NCBI GenBank assembly: GCA_944325885.1
Contig: CALVBT010000001.1
Span: 62,001 to 126,000, forward strand
DNA from: Candidatus Gastranaerophilales bacterium
Lineage (GTDB): Bacteria; Cyanobacteriota; Vampirovibrionia; Gastranaerophilales; Gastranaerophilaceae
Reading direction: 5' to 3'
DNA: 64,000 bases
Below, piece after piece: positions 26,636 to 35,385 of the stretch; the stretch's first letter is position 1; the number at the start of each line of letters is the position of its first letter. Below the pieces are notes generated by a model, which saw only the letters and a list, made by a program, of their open reading frames with translations, had not been told where the DNA came from and made no database searches. The translations under genes were made by a program, and so were the position numbers.

Positions 26636-26971
26636 CTAGATTACTTTCATGCGCATTATAAATTTACTCTTTAATATTATAATATCTGCAATTAAAAAGT
26701 AATCATCTTAATTATGGATAATAAACAAAAAGCCGACTGACACGTCGGCAAAGTTTTCATCATGGAGAAAAGGAGTGGAAGAGAAAGTATAAAGAGAATT
26801 GGCTACATTAATATAATTCCCATTATTCAATTTATATAACATATATTCTGTATATATTTTACATATATTTACAATTCTTTTATTTTCTAAACCAAAATCG
26901 TATTTTTGTGTACATTAGAGCCGAAATTTGCTATATTAGTTTGAGTAGGAGTATAGAAAAGAGAAAATATC
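26636..26971. other. 336-base gene-less stretch before leuC
   Basis: It separates the divergent zinc-ribbon gene and leuC. It holds a hairpin with a minus-strand T run (26732-26749) not assignable to any neighbouring gene, a C/U-rich stretch read on the minus strand, then AT-rich sequence up to leuC. A 25-codon plus-strand ORF (from 26762) is present but has no supporting evidence. Confidence 0.6.
26723..26800 (-). ncRNA. Candidate small RNA: C/U-rich region plus orphan terminator
   Basis: On the minus strand, the C/U-rich stretch CTTCCACTCCTTTTCTCC (about 26763-26780) is followed by the stem GCCGAC/GTCGGC (26732-26749) and TTTTTG. No minus-strand gene lies upstream that this terminator could serve. 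A TATACT (-10-like) lies just before the C/U stretch; a clear -35 is missing. The C/U stretch is complementary to Shine-Dalgarno sequences, as in some bacterial regulatory RNAs. A similar unit occurs at 40767-40840. Confidence 0.4.
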
Positions 26972-28222
26972 ATGGGGCAAACAATAGCAGAAAAAATTAT
27001 TTCACAACACGCCGGACACAGCGTCAAAGCAGGAGAACTCTGTATTGCAAAAGTCGATGTAGCAGCAGTGCAGGATGGGACAGGCCCCTTGATGGTGCAG
27101 GAGTTTAAAAAACTCGGTAAAGAAAAACCTGCGAATCCAAAGCGTTGTATATTGTTTATTGACCACGCTTCTCCCAGCCCGAGAAAAGAGCTTTCCAATA
27201 CACATATTGTGTTGAGAGAATTTGCTAAAGAAACCGGCGCAATTTTATCCGAAACAGGCTGCGGTGTTTGTCACCAGAGATTGGTCGAGTCTTTTGTAAA
27301 CCCGGGAGAAATTCTTGTCGGTGCTGACTCTCATACCTGTACATCCGGTGCGTTAGGTGCTTTTGCTACAGGCATGGGTTCTACTGACGTTGCAGTCGCT
27401 ATGGCTATGGGCAAAACCTGGCTTAAAGTTCCTCAGACTTTTAAAATTGTCGTAAACGGTGTATTCCCGAACGGTGTGTATGCAAAAGATTTGATTTTGC
27501 ATTTAATAGGCCTTATCGGTGCTGATGGTGCCACTTACCGTGCATTGGAGTTTCACGGCTCTACTATAGAAAATATGACAATGTCAGACAGATTTACTCT
27601 TGCTAATATGGCTGTAGAAGCCGGTGCAAAAGCAGGTCTTTTTGTTACTGATGAAAAAACAAAAGAATTTTTAAAACAGCACGGCCGTGAAGACAAATTT
27701 GTAGAAGTCAAACCCGATGCCGATGCTGTTTATGAACGTGTAATAGAAATTGATGCATCAAAATTAGAACCGACTGTTTCTTGCCCGCACACAGTGGACA
27801 ATACAAAATTGGCGAAAGAATTAAAAGATGTTAAAGTTAATCAGGTCTTTGTCGGGACTTGTACAAATGGCAGAATCGAGGATTTGAGAATAGCTGCAAA
27901 AATATTAAAAGGCAAAAAGGTTAATCCCGATGTTAGGATGCTTGTTGTCCCTGCTTCAAAAGAGGTTTATAAACAGGCGATAGAAGAAGGTGTTATAACA
28001 ACACTGGTGGATGCCGGTGCGCAGATTCTCGGCCCAGGGTGCGGCCCTTGCGTAGGGGTGCATGCCGGCATACTGGGCGACGGAGAGGTCTGTCTTGCTA
28101 CTCAGAACAGAAATTTTCAGGGCAGAATGGGCAATACAAAGGGCTTTATCTACCTTGCTTCTCCTGCTGTAGCTGCTTGCAGCGCAATAACAGGATATAT
28201 TACAGACCCGAGGACAGCATAA
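26972..28222 (+). CDS. leuC: 3-isopropylmalate dehydratase large subunit (LeuC/HacA type)
   Basis: 416 residues of the aconitase superfamily: ILVGADSHTCTSGALGAFATG, VGTCTNGRIEDLRIAAKIL and GPGCGPCVGVHAGILGDGE supply the three cysteines of the 4Fe-4S cluster. It isomerises 2- to 3-isopropylmalate in leucine synthesis; the length and motifs fit the archaeal-like LeuC1/homoaconitase subgroup. The small subunit gene leuD is not adjacent: the next gene, one base after the stop, is a methyltransferase. The RBS is weak. The substrate may be isopropylmalate, homocitrate or a methylmalate-type acid. Confidence 0.9.
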   Translation: MGQTIAEKIISQHAGHSVKAGELCIAKVDVAAVQDGTGPLMVQEFKKLGKEKPANPKRCILFIDHASPSPRKELSNTHIVLREFAKETGAILSETGCGVCHQRLVESFVNPGEILVGADSHTCTSGALGAFATGMGSTDVAVAMAMGKTWLKVPQTFKIVVNGVFPNGVYAKDLILHLIGLIGADGATYRALEFHGSTIENMTMSDRFTLANMAVEAGAKAGLFVTDEKTKEFLKQHGREDKFVEVKPDADAVYERVIEIDASKLEPTVSCPHTVDNTKLAKELKDVKVNQVFVGTCTNGRIEDLRIAAKILKGKKVNPDVRMLVVPASKEVYKQAIEEGVITTLVDAGAQILGPGCGPCVGVHAGILGDGEVCLATQNRNFQGRMGNTKGFIYLASPAVAACSAITGYITDPRTA

Positions 28223-28223
28223 T

Positions 28224-29330
28224 ATGCCTGATTTGATTGATACAAAAGAAAGTATTTCAAAAAACTTTAATACTGATATAGTAAAAAGCGGGCTGCCTGT
28301 ATTTGTGTTTGGTACAAAAGGTATGGCAGAAGATGTGTACAACTGTTTTTCTGCTGCGAACATAGATGTTGCAGGTTTTGTTGATAACAACAGATGCGCA
28401 AATGATACGTTTTTTGGCAAAAAAATATATTCGCTAAATGAAATTGAAAAGTACAAGGACGGCTGTGTAGTTGTTATTGCTACGGTAACTTATGTTTATG
28501 AAATACAAAAGCAGCTGGAAAACAGCGGTTTTAAAAATATTTTGCCGGCTTATGTTCTGGAATTTTGCACCGGATTAAATTTTAAACAGAATCCTTCTAT
28601 AAAAAATCTTGCAGCAGACTATTTTGAACATAAAACAGACTATAAAACAATACGAAATCTTTTGTGCGATGATTTGTCACAAAAGACTTTTGATGCAATG
28701 GTAGAGTTTAGAAAAACTTTTGATATTGAAGTTTACCAGAGCGTTAAGCAGCCTTTGGCAAAACAGTATTTTGAGGATTTTATTCCGGAGGTTTTCAGAT
28801 ACGAGTATCCGTTTGCTGATTGCGGGGGGTATAGCGGGGATACTGCACTGGGATTTTGCAGCTTTACTCATAATAAATATAAAAAAATATATTTTATAGA
28901 GGCTGACCCTGCTACATTTGAAAAAGGAAAAGATGAAACAGCGGCTTTAAGAGATATTGAATATTTTAAAGCAGCAGTGACTGATTGTGAAAAACAGTTG
29001 AACTTCAGTGCTGACTTTAATACAGGCAGCAAGGTTACAGAAGAAGGACTCCTGCTGGTAGAGGGCAAGGCTCTTGATTCTATTGTAAAAGAGGACAGGG
29101 CTTTTATAAAAATGGATATAGAAGGTGCGGAAAAAGAAGCAATACTAGGCGCAAAAAGATTAATCAAAAACGGTTCTCTGCTGGCAGTCAGTGCATATCA
29201 TAAGGCAGAGGATATAAGAGAACTGCCAGAAACCATAATGAATATAAATCCTGATTATGACTTTTATTTGAGGCATTATACCGATACAGTTTTTGAAACG
29301 GTATTGTATGCCGTGCCAAAGAGTTGTTAA
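28224..29330 (+). CDS. FkbM-family methyltransferase with N-terminal nucleotide-binding domain
   Basis: 368 residues. The N-terminal part (about 20-110; PVFVFGTKGMAEDVYNCF, then VDNNRCANDTFFGKK) looks like the Rossmann/PglD-N type domain of sugar-modifying enzymes. The C-terminal FkbM methyltransferase domain (about 195-368) contains FADCGGYSGDTALGF, IYFIEADPATFEKGK and AFIKMDIEGAEKEAI. FkbM enzymes O-methylate sugars or natural products using SAM. It is coupled to leuC with one intervening base, an odd pairing that may be accidental cotranscription. Confidence 0.85.
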   Translation: MPDLIDTKESISKNFNTDIVKSGLPVFVFGTKGMAEDVYNCFSAANIDVAGFVDNNRCANDTFFGKKIYSLNEIEKYKDGCVVVIATVTYVYEIQKQLENSGFKNILPAYVLEFCTGLNFKQNPSIKNLAADYFEHKTDYKTIRNLLCDDLSQKTFDAMVEFRKTFDIEVYQSVKQPLAKQYFEDFIPEVFRYEYPFADCGGYSGDTALGFCSFTHNKYKKIYFIEADPATFEKGKDETAALRDIEYFKAAVTDCEKQLNFSADFNTGSKVTEEGLLLVEGKALDSIVKEDRAFIKMDIEGAEKEAILGAKRLIKNGSLLAVSAYHKAEDIRELPETIMNINPDYDFYLRHYTDTVFETVLYAVPKSC

Positions 29331-29429
29331 CCGTATAAAGATTTTATTAAAATTTGCCTTATTTTGTTGACACAAATAGCAATTGAAAATATGCTAAAAA
29401 AGCCAGACTTATAAGGTGAAGAATTAAGA

Positions 29430-30539
29430 ATGTGTCGTATTGGTGCTATAAAATCTAAAAAGTATTTACACCCGTCAAAAGCATTGGAGCTTATGCGCTC
29501 ACAGCAAAAAGGACATGACAATTCCGGTTTTGCTTTTGTTATGCAGGATTTGGGCGGTGTTTTTGAAAATTATAAAGGCTTGCCCATATTGTCTATGGCC
29601 TGTACAAACGAAGGAATGCATATCGCTGAGGATATTCTGCACAGCATCGGTTTTGTCAGGGTAATGCAATGGGCGCCTGATGTGCATAATGACATAGAGG
29701 GTTTGAATATAGAACCAATGCCCAATTATGTTTTTGAGGTGTTTAATTATCCTCATTCTTACAAATATGCACCAAAAGAAGAAAAAGAGGCTCTGCTTCT
29801 CGATACACGTCTAAAACTCAGAAAAGCACTGGAACAGGCTGATGAAGGCTATGTGTATTCCTTCTGGCCGGATGTGTTGATGCTCAAAGAAATCGGCGAT
29901 CCGAGAGATATCGGTACATATTTCGGTCTGTGGGACGAAAACAAAGATTTTTGTGCAAAAATTATAACTGCCCAGTGCAGACAGAATACAAATTATGATA
30001 TTGTCCGTTATGCTGCGCATCCTTTTTTCCTGCAGGGGTATACGGCTCTGGCTAACGGAGAAAATACTTTTTATGAAAAAAATAAGCTTTTTCAGCAAAA
30101 ACTGCATAAAGGCTATATAGGTTTTGAAAGTGATTCTCAGTGCTTTTTGTACACTTTGCATTATGTGAATAAAATCTTAAAATGGCCTTTAAAATATTTT
30201 AAACACGTTATAACTCCTCTTCCGTATGACGAAATACTGGCAAGAGAAGATTCCGAAATTTTGCTGAGAATAAAAGCCTCGCTCGCTCATCTGGAGGTAA
30301 ATGGGCCGAATTCAATCATAGCAGTTACTCCTGACGGAACTTTATTTACGACCTGCGACTCTAAAAAGCTCAGACCCGTTGTTGTCGGAAAAACTGATGA
30401 TACAGTGATTATCACATCCGAGGTTACGGGTGTAAATGAACTTATGCCTGATAGAGATATAGCAGAGGATATTTATCCAAATGAAAGAGAAATGGTTGTT
30501 GTGGACAACAATCTGAATATTGAAAGGTGGCACCAATAG
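29430..30539 (+). CDS. Glutamate synthase, class II glutamine amidotransferase subunit (split form)
   Basis: 369 residues. The start MCRIGAIKSKKY places a catalytic Cys at position 2, as in N-terminal nucleophile glutamine amidotransferases; GHDNSGFAFVMQD and SIGFVRVMQWAPD follow the family. It would hydrolyse glutamine and deliver ammonia to the next subunit. AAGGTG precedes the ATG. Its last 13 bases overlap the start of the FMN/Fe-S glutamate synthase gene, so the two are coupled. Separate amidotransferase subunits like this are known from archaeal-type glutamate synthases. Confidence 0.85.
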   Translation: MCRIGAIKSKKYLHPSKALELMRSQQKGHDNSGFAFVMQDLGGVFENYKGLPILSMACTNEGMHIAEDILHSIGFVRVMQWAPDVHNDIEGLNIEPMPNYVFEVFNYPHSYKYAPKEEKEALLLDTRLKLRKALEQADEGYVYSFWPDVLMLKEIGDPRDIGTYFGLWDENKDFCAKIITAQCRQNTNYDIVRYAAHPFFLQGYTALANGENTFYEKNKLFQQKLHKGYIGFESDSQCFLYTLHYVNKILKWPLKYFKHVITPLPYDEILAREDSEILLRIKASLAHLEVNGPNSIIAVTPDGTLFTTCDSKKLRPVVVGKTDDTVIITSEVTGVNELMPDRDIAEDIYPNEREMVVVDNNLNIERWHQ

Positions 30540-32185
30540 ATACTCGTGTTATAAAAACAAATGACGTTGCCAAAAATGATTTGAAATGGCAGATAGAATA
30601 TAACCCGCAAAGATGTACATTGTGCGGAAAATGTTGTGCGGCTTGTACTTTTAATGCAATAGAATTCAAAGTGGAACGAAGAAGAAAAGTAAAAAGCACA
30701 GGCTCCGTGCCAAAACCTTCCGTAACGTGGGAAACTGAACCTGTAGTAAAACAGATCGTCCGTAAAAATAAAAACTGCGTCGGCTGCGGAATGTGTCAGA
30801 AGGTTTGCCCTAACGAAGCTATAAAACCCGTGTACAGCGACCATAACAGAATGGATGTAATATATAGAGCAGAAAATGCGGAATCTCCCAAAAGAGGCGG
30901 CCGCACAAATCTCCATACAGAAGGCAGAACACTCGATAAAATAAAAATCGGTCGTATCTCTCAAATGACTGACCCTTCTTTGGATGCAATGAGGCATACA
31001 TTTGATGTTCTGGCTCCTTTTGGCAGAGTTCTTCCTCCGGAAAAATTGCCGTTTACCGTTGATGAAAACGGCAATTTGCAAATGAGCGACAAAGCTCCAA
31101 ATACACGCTGGATTTATCCGATTATTATCGGGGATATGTCAATCGGTGCCTTGTCGACACGTATGTGGGAAGCTGTGGCAATGGCGGTTGCTTATTTGAA
31201 TGAGGTAGTCGGGCTGCCTGTCAGAATGTGTTCAGGCGAAGGCGGAATGCCGTTAAAACTTTTAAAATCAAGATATTTAAAATATATGATTTTGCAGATT
31301 GCCTCGGGTCATTTTGGCTGGGACAGAATTATTAATGCAATGCCGGAAATGACAGAAGACCCTGCAGGCGTTTTGATAAAAATCGGTCAGGGGGCAAAAC
31401 CCGGTGACGGCGGACTATTAATGGCTAAAAAGGTTGTCCGTCATATTCAGGAAATAAGAGGGGTGCCAAAGTCTGATTTGCTTTCACCGCCAAACCATCA
31501 GGGACTTTATTCTATTGAAGAAAGCGTTCAAAAAATGTTTTTGTCAATGAACTCTGCTTTTAAATTCAGGGTTCCGGTTGCCATAAAAGTAGCAGCCTCT
31601 GTTACTAGCGTGAGTGTTTATAACAATCTTTTGCGTGATCCGTATAATATTGTAGGCGGATTCTTCTTGGACGGTATCGCAGGCGGTACAGGTGCAGCGC
31701 ATGAGGTTTCGCTCGATCATACAGGGCATCCGATTGTTTCCAGATTACGTGATTGTTATCTTGCGGCTGTTCATCAGGGCAAACAAGGCCAGATTCCGCT
31801 CTGGGCAGCAGGCGGTATAGGTATGAACGGAACTCTCGCCGCTGATGCGTTTAAGATGATTTGTCTGGGCGCAAACGGTGTATTCACCGGCAAACTTATC
31901 TTGCAGATAGCAGGCTGTGTGGGCAATGATTTTGGCAGATGTAATGCCTGCAACACAGGACTTTGCCCTGTTGGTATCACCACACAGAACAAGACACTTG
32001 TGGACAGGCTCGATGTTGATAAGGTGGCAGAAAATATTGTTAATTACTTTATTGCAACTGATACAGAGTTAAAGAAACTGCTCGCTCCTATCGGCAACAG
32101 CTCTCTGCCTGTCGGCCGTTCGGATGCTCTTGTCACTGTAGACAAAAATGTTGCAACAAGATTGGAAATACAACACGTGTGTTAG
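30527..32185 (+). CDS. gltB: Glutamate synthase core subunit with N-terminal ferredoxin domain
   Basis: 552 residues from a GTG at 30527. Two 4Fe-4S motifs open the protein (CTLCGKCCAAC and CVGCGMCQKVC). The FMN-binding glutamate synthase domain follows: KIGQGAKPGDGGLLMAKKV, DGIAGGTGAAHEVS and AAGGIGMNGTLAADA, with the 3Fe-4S cysteines in RCNACNTGLCPVGI. It converts 2-oxoglutarate and ammonia to glutamate. Ferredoxin-like electron input fits an anaerobe. It is the middle gene of a three-gene operon together with the amidotransferase and GXGXG/FAD subunits. Confidence 0.92.
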   Translation: MAPIDTRVIKTNDVAKNDLKWQIEYNPQRCTLCGKCCAACTFNAIEFKVERRRKVKSTGSVPKPSVTWETEPVVKQIVRKNKNCVGCGMCQKVCPNEAIKPVYSDHNRMDVIYRAENAESPKRGGRTNLHTEGRTLDKIKIGRISQMTDPSLDAMRHTFDVLAPFGRVLPPEKLPFTVDENGNLQMSDKAPNTRWIYPIIIGDMSIGALSTRMWEAVAMAVAYLNEVVGLPVRMCSGEGGMPLKLLKSRYLKYMILQIASGHFGWDRIINAMPEMTEDPAGVLIKIGQGAKPGDGGLLMAKKVVRHIQEIRGVPKSDLLSPPNHQGLYSIEESVQKMFLSMNSAFKFRVPVAIKVAASVTSVSVYNNLLRDPYNIVGGFFLDGIAGGTGAAHEVSLDHTGHPIVSRLRDCYLAAVHQGKQGQIPLWAAGGIGMNGTLAADAFKMICLGANGVFTGKLILQIAGCVGNDFGRCNACNTGLCPVGITTQNKTLVDRLDVDKVAENIVNYFIATDTELKKLLAPIGNSSLPVGRSDALVTVDKNVATRLEIQHVC

Positions 32186-32206
32186 CACTAAAATAACGGA
32201 ATATCA

Positions 32207-34549
32207 ATGAAAAAATATACTATAGACAGTTTAAAAGACAATAAAAGACTTTCAACAAGAGAACTTTTGCAAATAATTTATGACAAAATGGCAGAAGGTT
32301 ATACCTCTTTTGAAATTACAGCCTCAGGCCAGCATAATATAGGCGGCCCGTTGTGGACGCAAGACGGAACGCCACTGGAATTTGAACTTAAAAACCCCGG
32401 TCAGCGTGCAGGCTCAATGGGTATGCCTAACACAAAGATTACAATTGACGGTTCTGCTCCTGCTGATGTGGGCTGGCTCAATTCAGGTGCGGAAATAATT
32501 TTAAAAGGCGACGGCGGTGACACTACTGCTCACTGTGCAGCCAGCGGAAAAATTTATGTTGCCGGTCGTGTCGGTACACGTTCCGGTGCGCTGATGAAAC
32601 ACGACCCGAAGTATCCTGCTCCTGAGTTCTGGGTGTTAAAAAATACCGGCTCTTTTTCGTTTGAGTTTATGGGCGGCGGTACGGCTGTAGTCTGCGGGTT
32701 GGATTGTGAGGAATTCCCTTCCGTGATAGGTTCCCGTTCCTGCGTTGGTATGGTAGGCGGAACAATATATGTCAGAGGGAATGTCTGCGACCTGTCCAAT
32801 GATGTTTATCTTGTTGATATAGACGAAAATGATAAAGAATTTCTTTCAAATGGTTTAAATGAATTTCTTGAAAAAATCGAAAGACCTGAGCTTTATCAAA
32901 AGCTTACTGATTTTTCTCAGTGGAACAAAATTGTTGCAAAAACTTTTGAAGAACGAAAAGCAAATCATCTTATACCAATGAAGGATTTCAGACTAAACAG
33001 GTGGTTTAAGGAAAACGACGGCGGTATATTTTCAGATGTGTATGAGGATGATTTTAAAGTTTACTCAATAGTTAATAAAGGTACACACAGGCTCAGATAC
33101 CCGAGCTGGGACAATTATACACAGTCTGCGCCGTGTGAAAGTCATTGTCCTATCGGAATCCCGACCCAGAAGAGAATAAACCTTATCAAAAATGATAAAT
33201 TAAAAGAAGCACTGGAGATGATGCTTGATTATACGCCTTTTCCGGCATGTGTGTGCGGGAACCTCTGCCCTAATTTGTGTATGGAAGAGTGCAACAGAGG
33301 CTATGTTGATGAGCCGATAAAATTTGATGCTCTCGGTATGATGAGCAGAGATGTTAAGATTGAGCCTTTCAAAACTACAAAAAATCAGTCCGTTGCTGTT
33401 ATCGGTGCGGGTGTAGCAGGCCTTGCCGCCGCCTGGCAGCTGAAAAAACAGGGCTATAGCGTTACTGTTTTTGATGAAGACAAACAAATCGGCGGTAAAC
33501 TCAGACAGGTAATTCCTTTTGAACGTTTGTCAAAAGAGAACCTTGATGCTGAAATAGAAAGAATTTTAAATTGCGGTATAAATTTTAGCCTCAATACAAA
33601 AATGACAGCAGAACTCTTTAGCGAGATAGAAGCTAAATTTGATGCGGTTGTAATTGCCTGCGGTGCGCACAACCCTGTTGTCCTTCCGTTTGAAGGTAAT
33701 GAAAAACTTGTTAAAGGGCTGGAATTTTTGAAAAATGTTAAAAACGGTATTAAACAAAATATCGGAGAAAAAGTTGTTGTTATAGGCGCAGGCAATGCGG
33801 CTATGGACGTAATTATAGAAGCTTATAATTGCGGTGCGAAAAAAGTTACTGCTATTGATATACAAAAGCCTGCTGCTTTTGATAAAGAAATCAATCACGT
33901 GAAGGCAAAGGGTGCAGAAATTTTGTATCCCTGCTTTACAAAAAAAGTGACGGACGAGGGTGTTATTCTGAGTGACGGTACGCTTTTAGAGGCTGATACA
34001 GTGATTATTTCTATCGGTGACAGGCCGAAACTGGATTTTGTCAGCCCGGAGTGGCTCAATGAGCGTGGATTTTTAAAACTTAACGAATATAAACAGACTT
34101 TGAATAAAAAAGTTTTTGCCGCCGGTGACGTGATAAAACAGGGGCTTTTTACTCACGCTATAGCAGACGGCAACAATGCAGCTAAGAATGTGGCAAACTT
34201 TTTGAACGGCAAAGAGCTGGATACTTTTGAAAAAGCACCTATGCTGCCCAGAGATAAGGTGAAAACCGAATATTATCAAGGGCTTTCTCCTATGAAGGTG
34301 CAGCAGATTGATGCATGGGACGAAAAGGAAAGATGCATGTCCTGCGGTTTGTGCAGGGATTGCGAAATGTGTCTTGAAGCTTGTCCTGAACAGGCAATAA
34401 GCAAATTTGTGGATGTAAACGGCAATGTCGTTTATACCTCAAATGAAGAACGCTGCATAGGCTGTGGGTTGTGTGCGGGTGTTTGCCCTTGCGGTGTCTG
34501 GACTATGAAAGATAATTTTGAAAATATAGATGATTTGGCAAGCATTTAG
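32207..34549 (+). CDS. Fusion: glutamate synthase GXGXG domain + GltD-like reductase + ferredoxin
   Basis: 780 residues combining three modules. Residues 1-270 form the GXGXG beta-helix of glutamate synthase (GWLNSGAEIILKGDGGDTTA, GRVGTRSGALMKH). Residues about 300-690 form a GltD/DPYD-like reductase with Cys-rich CESHCPIGIPTQ and CVCGNLCPNLCMEEC and two Rossmann sites (AVIGAGVAGLAAAW, VVVIGAGNAAMDV). The C-terminus has two ferredoxin motifs (CRDCEMCLEAC, CIGCGLCAGVC). It would pass electrons from NAD(P)H or ferredoxin to the core subunit. The fusion of the GXGXG domain with the small subunit is unusual. Confidence 0.9.
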   Translation: MKKYTIDSLKDNKRLSTRELLQIIYDKMAEGYTSFEITASGQHNIGGPLWTQDGTPLEFELKNPGQRAGSMGMPNTKITIDGSAPADVGWLNSGAEIILKGDGGDTTAHCAASGKIYVAGRVGTRSGALMKHDPKYPAPEFWVLKNTGSFSFEFMGGGTAVVCGLDCEEFPSVIGSRSCVGMVGGTIYVRGNVCDLSNDVYLVDIDENDKEFLSNGLNEFLEKIERPELYQKLTDFSQWNKIVAKTFEERKANHLIPMKDFRLNRWFKENDGGIFSDVYEDDFKVYSIVNKGTHRLRYPSWDNYTQSAPCESHCPIGIPTQKRINLIKNDKLKEALEMMLDYTPFPACVCGNLCPNLCMEECNRGYVDEPIKFDALGMMSRDVKIEPFKTTKNQSVAVIGAGVAGLAAAWQLKKQGYSVTVFDEDKQIGGKLRQVIPFERLSKENLDAEIERILNCGINFSLNTKMTAELFSEIEAKFDAVVIACGAHNPVVLPFEGNEKLVKGLEFLKNVKNGIKQNIGEKVVVIGAGNAAMDVIIEAYNCGAKKVTAIDIQKPAAFDKEINHVKAKGAEILYPCFTKKVTDEGVILSDGTLLEADTVIISIGDRPKLDFVSPEWLNERGFLKLNEYKQTLNKKVFAAGDVIKQGLFTHAIADGNNAAKNVANFLNGKELDTFEKAPMLPRDKVKTEYYQGLSPMKVQQIDAWDEKERCMSCGLCRDCEMCLEACPEQAISKFVDVNGNVVYTSNEERCIGCGLCAGVCPCGVWTMKDNFENIDDLASI

Positions 34550-34575
34550 TTTATTCTTAGTGTAAACTTTTTTAA
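34548..34575 (+). terminator. Weak terminator after the glutamate synthase operon
   Basis: AGTTTA (34548-34553) pairs with TAAACT (34563-34568), and TTTTT follows. The stem is short and AT-rich but is directly at the end of the operon. Confidence 0.4.
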
Positions 34576-34660
34576 ATTTTGCACTTGTAGACCTAAAGTT
34601 TTTTGGTTTGTACTCCGATATAACCTTTGTAGGAATGAAATAAGTTAAGGAGTAAATAAT

Positions 34661-34789
34661 ATGGAAACAATGTGGCCAGGTGCGTATAGTTTTAAATTAG
34701 AGCTTGGTTCTTTTTTGAAAATGATAAGAGAACAAATTGATTTGATTCTCGAAAAAATAGAAAAATCTGACAAACTCGCTGCCCGTTAG
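34661..34789 (+). CDS. Small protein, 42 residues
   Basis: A 42-codon ORF starting at an ATG with a consensus AAGGAG 8 bases upstream, preceded by a TATAAC -10-like box (34619-34624). The product (METMWPGAYSFKLELGSF, then an amphipathic charged helix ending KLAAR) has a short N-terminal hydrophobic-aromatic part and a helical tail. No family is recognised. The strong RBS and isolation argue for a real small gene; it sits at the edge of the repeat-rich zone. Confidence 0.5.
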   Translation: METMWPGAYSFKLELGSFLKMIREQIDLILEKIEKSDKLAAR

Positions 34790-34829
34790 GTCGCCAGCAG
34801 CAGGTGTGATAAAAATTCTGTTTGTACAA

Positions 34830-34887
34830 ATAATTATTAAAAGTCGACCTTCTGCTTTGTTCTTGTAGTGAAATTTAATTTTTCAAC
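34830..34887 (-). repeat. Intergenic repeat modules, copy 1
   Basis: Two blocks recur in the other gene-less zone at 59246-59309. AGTGAAATTTAATTTTTCAA (21 bases with a final C, 34867-34887) is identical to the reverse complement of 59289-59309. The block at about 34830-34854 matches GCAGNAGGTC...TTTTAATAATTA at 59247-59271 with about 20 of 24 identities. The order of the two blocks is swapped between the copies. Confidence 0.6.
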
Positions 34888-35085
34888 CTGATACTACGCT
34901 TTTACATCAACTAATCAAAACTCAAGGCTCGCAACTCGGGCTGTCAAAATAGATTTTCTAACAAAAATAAAAAGTGTTTGTTATAATTACCCAGCCCTCA
35001 GACACACTCGCCCTGCAGATGTTTTGATAAGTTGTTGTACAAAGCTTCGTAAAAGGTTTCAAAATCAAATTCCACTGCATCAATA

Positions 35086-35170
35086 AAGAGGTGTAAGATG
35101 TTTGCTTCGGAGTGACTACGAAGGAGGGACGACGAAGTCGGAACGAAGAAGTAAATATCTTACACCTCTT
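35086..35170. repeat. 85-base element with 14-base perfect terminal inverted repeats
   Basis: AAGAGGTGTAAGAT (35086-35099) is perfectly repeated in inverse at 35157-35170. The flanking inner parts (TTTGCTTCG / CGAAGAAGTAAA) continue the pairing imperfectly. The 57-base interior is GC-richer and Arg-codon-like (GACGAAGTCGGAACG). It looks like a MITE or REP-type palindromic element. No target-site duplication was identified. Confidence 0.65.
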
Positions 35171-35248
35171 AGAATCATAACAATTATCCACATCAGTTTT
35201 GTTGCGTAGGTACCCAATGCCCGAAAAGCAGAAATAAAAAACGCAATA

Positions 35249-35285
35249 AAAAAACCGCCGGAGAAGTTGAATTTGGCGGTTTTTT
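35249..35285. terminator. Bidirectional terminator
   Basis: An 11-base stem AAAAAACCGCC/GGCGGTTTTTT (35249-35259 / 35275-35285) with a 15-base loop is flanked by A and T runs. It lies far from any stop codon: the nearest plus-strand gene ends at 34789 and the nearest minus-strand stop is at 35540. It may end a long 3' tail from either side. Confidence 0.7.
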
Positions 35286-35385
35286 AAAAAGGGTTTGCGA
35301 ATAGTAGTAAGTTAAACTTGTAAGTTATAAAAAATTGTTTAATAAGTCATTTATTCTGAGGAAGTGACCCCCTGGACCGTCTTGA

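Noticed and set aside
26762-26839. A 25-codon plus-strand ORF starting just after the orphan hairpin.
   Set aside because: No ribosome binding site, unremarkable product, and it overlaps the C/U-rich sRNA candidate in antisense.
34958-35191. A 77-codon minus-strand ORF in the repeat zone.
   Set aside because: It runs through the inverted-repeat element, has low-complexity composition and no family similarity.
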